Of a stretch of DNA of 7,060 nucleotides, positions 4,839 through 7,060 are shown piece after piece. The translations under genes and the position numbers were made by a program. The DNA comes from Clostridiales bacterium. Lineage in GTDB: Bacteria; Bacillota; Clostridia; Christensenellales; CAG-314. The stretch is taken from the NCBI GenBank assembly GCA_003537755.1, contig DPQS01000066.1:352-7411 (forward strand), in the 5' to 3' direction. Under the pieces are notes generated by a model, which did no database searches, had not been told where the DNA came from, and saw only the letters and a list, made by a program, of their open reading frames with translations. How positions within the stretch are numbered: position 1 is the first letter of the stretch; each line of letters begins with the position of its first letter.

Positions 4839-6575
4839 TTAGTAATACCAGACCGTGTCGGACTTGTTTTTACCTTCACCTGCCGGTACAGTCAAAGTAA
4901 CCGTTCCCGTATTGGACGAACCTGTTATAGTTATTACTTTTTCCGACAAATTTCCTCTTTGGTAAATAGCCAATCCTGCAACCATATAATAGCCATAGCC
5001 TGTCTGCGTCTTGTCTGCAGGATCCGTCGTAGGCGTACCGGTTTGCTTTACATTACCGCTGTTTTTGCAACCGGTAATTGCCACGCTCTTTGCGTCTTTC
5101 TGTCTCGCAAAGCCGAGGATACCGCTGGCACGTCTGATTGCGGTAACGGTAGCGGCGTTTTCACAATTGCTTATCGTTGTGTTTGCGCTGTACGAACGGC
5201 CGACAATACCGGCTACGGCATCGTATCCGACAACAGAACCGCTGAGAACTTTACAATTGTCAATTGTTACGCCATTACTATCACCTGCGGCAAAACCGAC
5301 AATCGCACCTACGCTGTCGCCGACAACTTTTTCCTTTTCGTCACATGCCAGATCGATGTTTACATTTGCCATTACGATGTTTTTAATAGTGGCATTGTAA
5401 ACAGAACCGAACAAGCCGAATACATACTCACTGTAACCCGCCGGGGTCGTACTGTTTGAACCTTTGAACACCGAAGAAATCTTGAATCCGGTGTTTGTCA
5501 AACCTGTAATTTTGTGGTTCTGTCCGTCAAAAGTACCCTGAAACACCTTTGCTTTTTCTTTTTCGGCGATTACTTTATCACGATATGCCGCTCCGATAGG
5601 CGTCCATGCTCTTTCGGAAATGTCTATGTCCGCCGTAAGTTTTACAGTCATTCCGCTGTAACTTGCACCTGCGTTTACCTTATTGCGGAAGTTGACAAGT
5701 TGGTCGTATGTGCCGATTTCCAGAACATATCCGCTTTGGGTAGCTGTAACGGATGTGTCTTTGCCTTCAACGGCTTTCACATAACCTGTACTTTCAACCG
5801 TTCCGTTTGTTTTGTTGTTTGTAAGTTTTTCAACGTAAGCGTCGTTTTCCAGTACAACTTTACCTTTAAGGCTATCCTTAATTTCCATAGCCTCAACGTG
5901 TCCGCGTTCGTGATAAGAGGTAACAGCAGTATTTACAATAACAACGTTTTTAACCACAGAATAGTTGGTGATTTTGCCGTTTGCGGAGTCAACGGTAATC
6001 GTGCCGTTGATTGTTCCTTGTATTTCAACGTCCTTGTTGGTTTTTACAGAAACGTTTCCGTTAAGAGCAAACTCACCGGTGTCAAGGCAAGAACCTTCGT
6101 CCAGAGTAATGTTACCGCTGATGTCGCTTGCAAAGTAGTAACTGTATCCCGGGTAATCTGCAAAAACTTCTGCCTTGCGCGTCGTAATATACAAGTCACC
6201 CTTGTTGGCTCCGATTTCTTTTGCCTGGAAAATCGGCTTGTCGGGATTCTTCTTGTCAAGGTAAACGATTTGATTGTTTGCCTTGTCCCATGCAAACACA
6301 TTACCGTCGGCGCGGGGATTGAGGTTTTCCAGTTTGAAGCCACCCTGTTCGAGAGCGATAAGTACGTCGTACATATCGGTAGATCTGCCGTTGGTCGCTT
6401 CGTCAGCTATCAGAATAGTGTTCATATTTCTTGCAAGAGCAACGTCGTTTGCAACGTTCGCCTTTTGAATTATATTTGCAAACGTAGGAATGAGCACTGC
6501 CGCAAGAATGGCGATGACGGCAATTACAATTACAAGTTCGATTATCGTAAAGCCGCGCTTTTTACTTGCTTTCAT
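4839..6575 (-). CDS. Prepilin-like surface protein with GLUG-type repeat ectodomain
   Basis: A 578-aa protein with a class III (type IV pilin/pseudopilin) signal: basic MKASKKRG, predicted prepilin-peptidase cleavage between Gly8 and Phe9, Glu at +5 of the mature protein, and a hydrophobic helix to about residue 32. Residues about 33-120 look like the rest of a short pseudopilin domain. Residues about 150-270 are beta-rich and Asn/Thr/Val-rich. From about 286 (TYDQLVNFRNKV) the sequence changes to the pattern FQGTFDGQNHKITGL (345-359) followed by GLUG-type repeats: VFGLFG (385), GAIVGF (423), AGIVGR (455), SGILGF (484), VAGLAI (532), with the Cys-bearing turns DNC, SNC and TGC (441, 471, 503). 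A parallel beta-helix-like adhesive ectodomain is likely; ligand and partner are unknown. The start at 6575 has AAAGGAG 9 nt upstream. No other pilus gene is visible, so assembly would rely on a machine encoded elsewhere, or the protein may simply be membrane-anchored. Confidence 0.9.
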   Translation of the reverse strand: MKASKKRGFTIIELVIVIAVIAILAAVLIPTFANIIQKANVANDVALARNMNTILIADEATNGRSTDMYDVLIALEQGGFKLENLNPRADGNVFAWDKANNQIVYLDKKNPDKPIFQAKEIGANKGDLYITTRKAEVFADYPGYSYYFASDISGNITLDEGSCLDTGEFALNGNVSVKTNKDVEIQGTINGTITVDSANGKITNYSVVKNVVIVNTAVTSYHERGHVEAMEIKDSLKGKVVLENDAYVEKLTNNKTNGTVESTGYVKAVEGKDTSVTATQSGYVLEIGTYDQLVNFRNKVNAGASYSGMTVKLTADIDISERAWTPIGAAYRDKVIAEKEKAKVFQGTFDGQNHKITGLTNTGFKISSVFKGSNSTTPAGYSEYVFGLFGSVYNATIKNIVMANVNIDLACDEKEKVVGDSVGAIVGFAAGDSNGVTIDNCKVLSGSVVGYDAVAGIVGRSYSANTTISNCENAATVTAIRRASGILGFARQKDAKSVAITGCKNSGNVKQTGTPTTDPADKTQTGYGYYMVAGLAIYQRGNLSEKVITITGSSNTGTVTLTVPAGEGKNKSDTVWYY

Positions 6576-6837
6576 TTGTTTTTTCTCCTTTTACATTTTT
6601 ATTCAACAACGCCTTACGGCGTAAGTTGGCAAATCACATTACCGCCAATCATTATATGCGGCGGCAACCACGTTACGACGAGAAAAATCAACTTTTTCCG
6701 TCAGATTTTGTCGAAAAGCCTCTCTTTTGCCCGCGCGCGCAAGCAATCTGCCGCGGATAATTCCCGACAAAGACGCGACAACCGCAAAAAAATCGGTACG
6801 TCGTACAGCCCATCAAAATACATGTTATTTCTAACTT
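6576..6837 (-). promoter_or_regulatory. Long structured 5' leader of the prepilin-like gene
   Basis: About 255 nt separate the best promoter from the start codon. Three stems are clear on the minus strand: GAAAAA / TTTTTC (6682-6698, 5-nt loop), TTGCCGCC / GGCGGTAA (6639-6667, 8 bp with one G-U, 13-nt loop), and ACGCC-GTAA-GGCGT with a GNRA-type tetraloop extended by CAAC/GTTG (6604-6628). The last ends about 28 nt before the start codon. No known riboswitch class is recognised. A TATAAT within the loop of the middle hairpin (6651-6656) has no matching -35. Confidence 0.5.
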
Positions 6838-6866
6838 ATGTTACATAACGCGCGTTGCGGTGTCAA
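6838..6866 (-). promoter_or_regulatory. Candidate promoter of the prepilin-like gene
   Basis: On the minus strand TTGACA (6861-6866), a 17-bp spacer and TAACAT (6838-6843, four of six consensus positions) are visible. Transcription would start near 6831. The perfect -35 and exact spacing support it, but the weak -10 leaves room for other starts. Confidence 0.55.
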
Positions 6867-7060
6867 TGTCTCTGCGAAAATTATCAAATAATGTAGAAAA
6901 AAATTAAATAAATTGTATAACATGTGTACGGCAAACGTCGTTTGACGCAAAATCGGCAGCCGTGCCGCAAGCATCGTTTGACGCAAAATCTGCCGCCGTC
7001 ACAAGCCGAGGCTTGACCACTATTAGTTTATTGCCTGAAATAGTTTACGGCTGCAACCCT
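6867..7060. other. Right-edge region without a supported gene
   Basis: An AT-rich stretch (about 6878-6925) is followed by a two-copy 36-bp repeat, and a 14-bp near-perfect palindrome CAAGCCGAGGCTTG (7002-7015). One plus-strand frame stays open from about 6908 to the window edge but has no ATG or ribosome site. No gene can be supported. Confidence 0.5.
6931..7002. repeat. Two tandem 36-bp imperfect direct repeats
   Basis: Copy 1 is 6931-6966 and copy 2 is 6967-7002. They share an exact 17-bp core TCGTTTGACGCAAAATC (6938-6954 and 6974-6990) and most flanking bases. With no spacer between copies this is not CRISPR-like. The period is a multiple of three, and the open plus frame reads SFDAKSAAV in each copy, which may be coincidental or a remnant of coding sequence. 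Confidence 0.8.

Noticed and set aside
6651..6656. TATAAT as -10 of a prepilin-gene promoter
   Set aside because: No acceptable -35 at 16-18 bp and no extended -10 TG; it lies in a hairpin loop.
6701..6823. 40-aa small open frame in the prepilin-like leader (minus strand)
   Set aside because: It has no Shine-Dalgarno sequence and no recognisable feature; a regulatory upstream frame cannot be excluded but is not supported.
5514..6848. Long plus-strand open frame (444 aa)
   Set aside because: It is antisense to the prepilin-like gene and its leader; rich in Phe/Val/Cys as expected of a shadow, with no ribosome site.
6931..7002. CRISPR array or cyclic-di-GMP riboswitch
   Set aside because: The repeats are directly adjacent without spacers; the GACGCAAAA resemblance to the riboswitch core lacks the flanking conserved helices and tetraloop receptor.

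Overview
This window looks like part of a Bacillota (Clostridia-type) chromosome, probably an uncultured gut or anaerobe lineage. The evidence is the gene order L7Ae-like / rpsL / rpsG / fusA, the strong AGGAGG ribosome binding sites, the consensus sigma-A promoters, a U-tract terminator, and an orphan prepilin-like protein with a GLUG-type repeat ectodomain. The exact family is an inference. Every supported gene lies on the minus strand, so transcription runs from right to left; the long plus-strand open frames are antisense shadows.

From right to left: positions 6867-7060 hold no convincing gene, but contain a two-copy 36-bp direct repeat next to an AT-rich stretch. A plausible promoter (6838-6866) precedes a leader of about 255 nt with at least three hairpins, then a 578-aa secreted or surface prepilin-like protein (4839-6575) that ends at a strong intrinsic terminator (4740-4773). 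Next come a perfect 14-bp inverted repeat (4655-4696) and a full-consensus promoter (4624-4652) that drive an AAA_14/DUF4143-type ATPase (3347-4591). A 505-bp gene-free stretch (2842-3346) follows. It contains a 179-bp nested palindromic element and, at its left end, a strong promoter for the translation operon.

The translation operon consists of an L7Ae-family RNA-binding protein (2602-2841), ribosomal protein S12 (2095-2469), ribosomal protein S7 (1416-1886) and elongation factor G (N-terminal 465 codons, running off the left edge). Together these form the str operon, which builds the 30S decoding centre and head and supplies the translocase. Unusually, it has its own promoter and a non-ribosomal upstream neighbour instead of lying behind rpoC. 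The 208-bp rpsL-rpsG gap is hairpin-rich, and S12 carries substitutions at normally conserved decoding-centre positions, including Arg at the position equivalent to Lys88.

I saw no CRISPR array, intact tRNA or rRNA gene, transposase or obvious multi-gene defence system. The most interesting material is the palindromic element, the operator-like repeat beside the ATPase promoter, the structured pilin leader, and the S12 variant.
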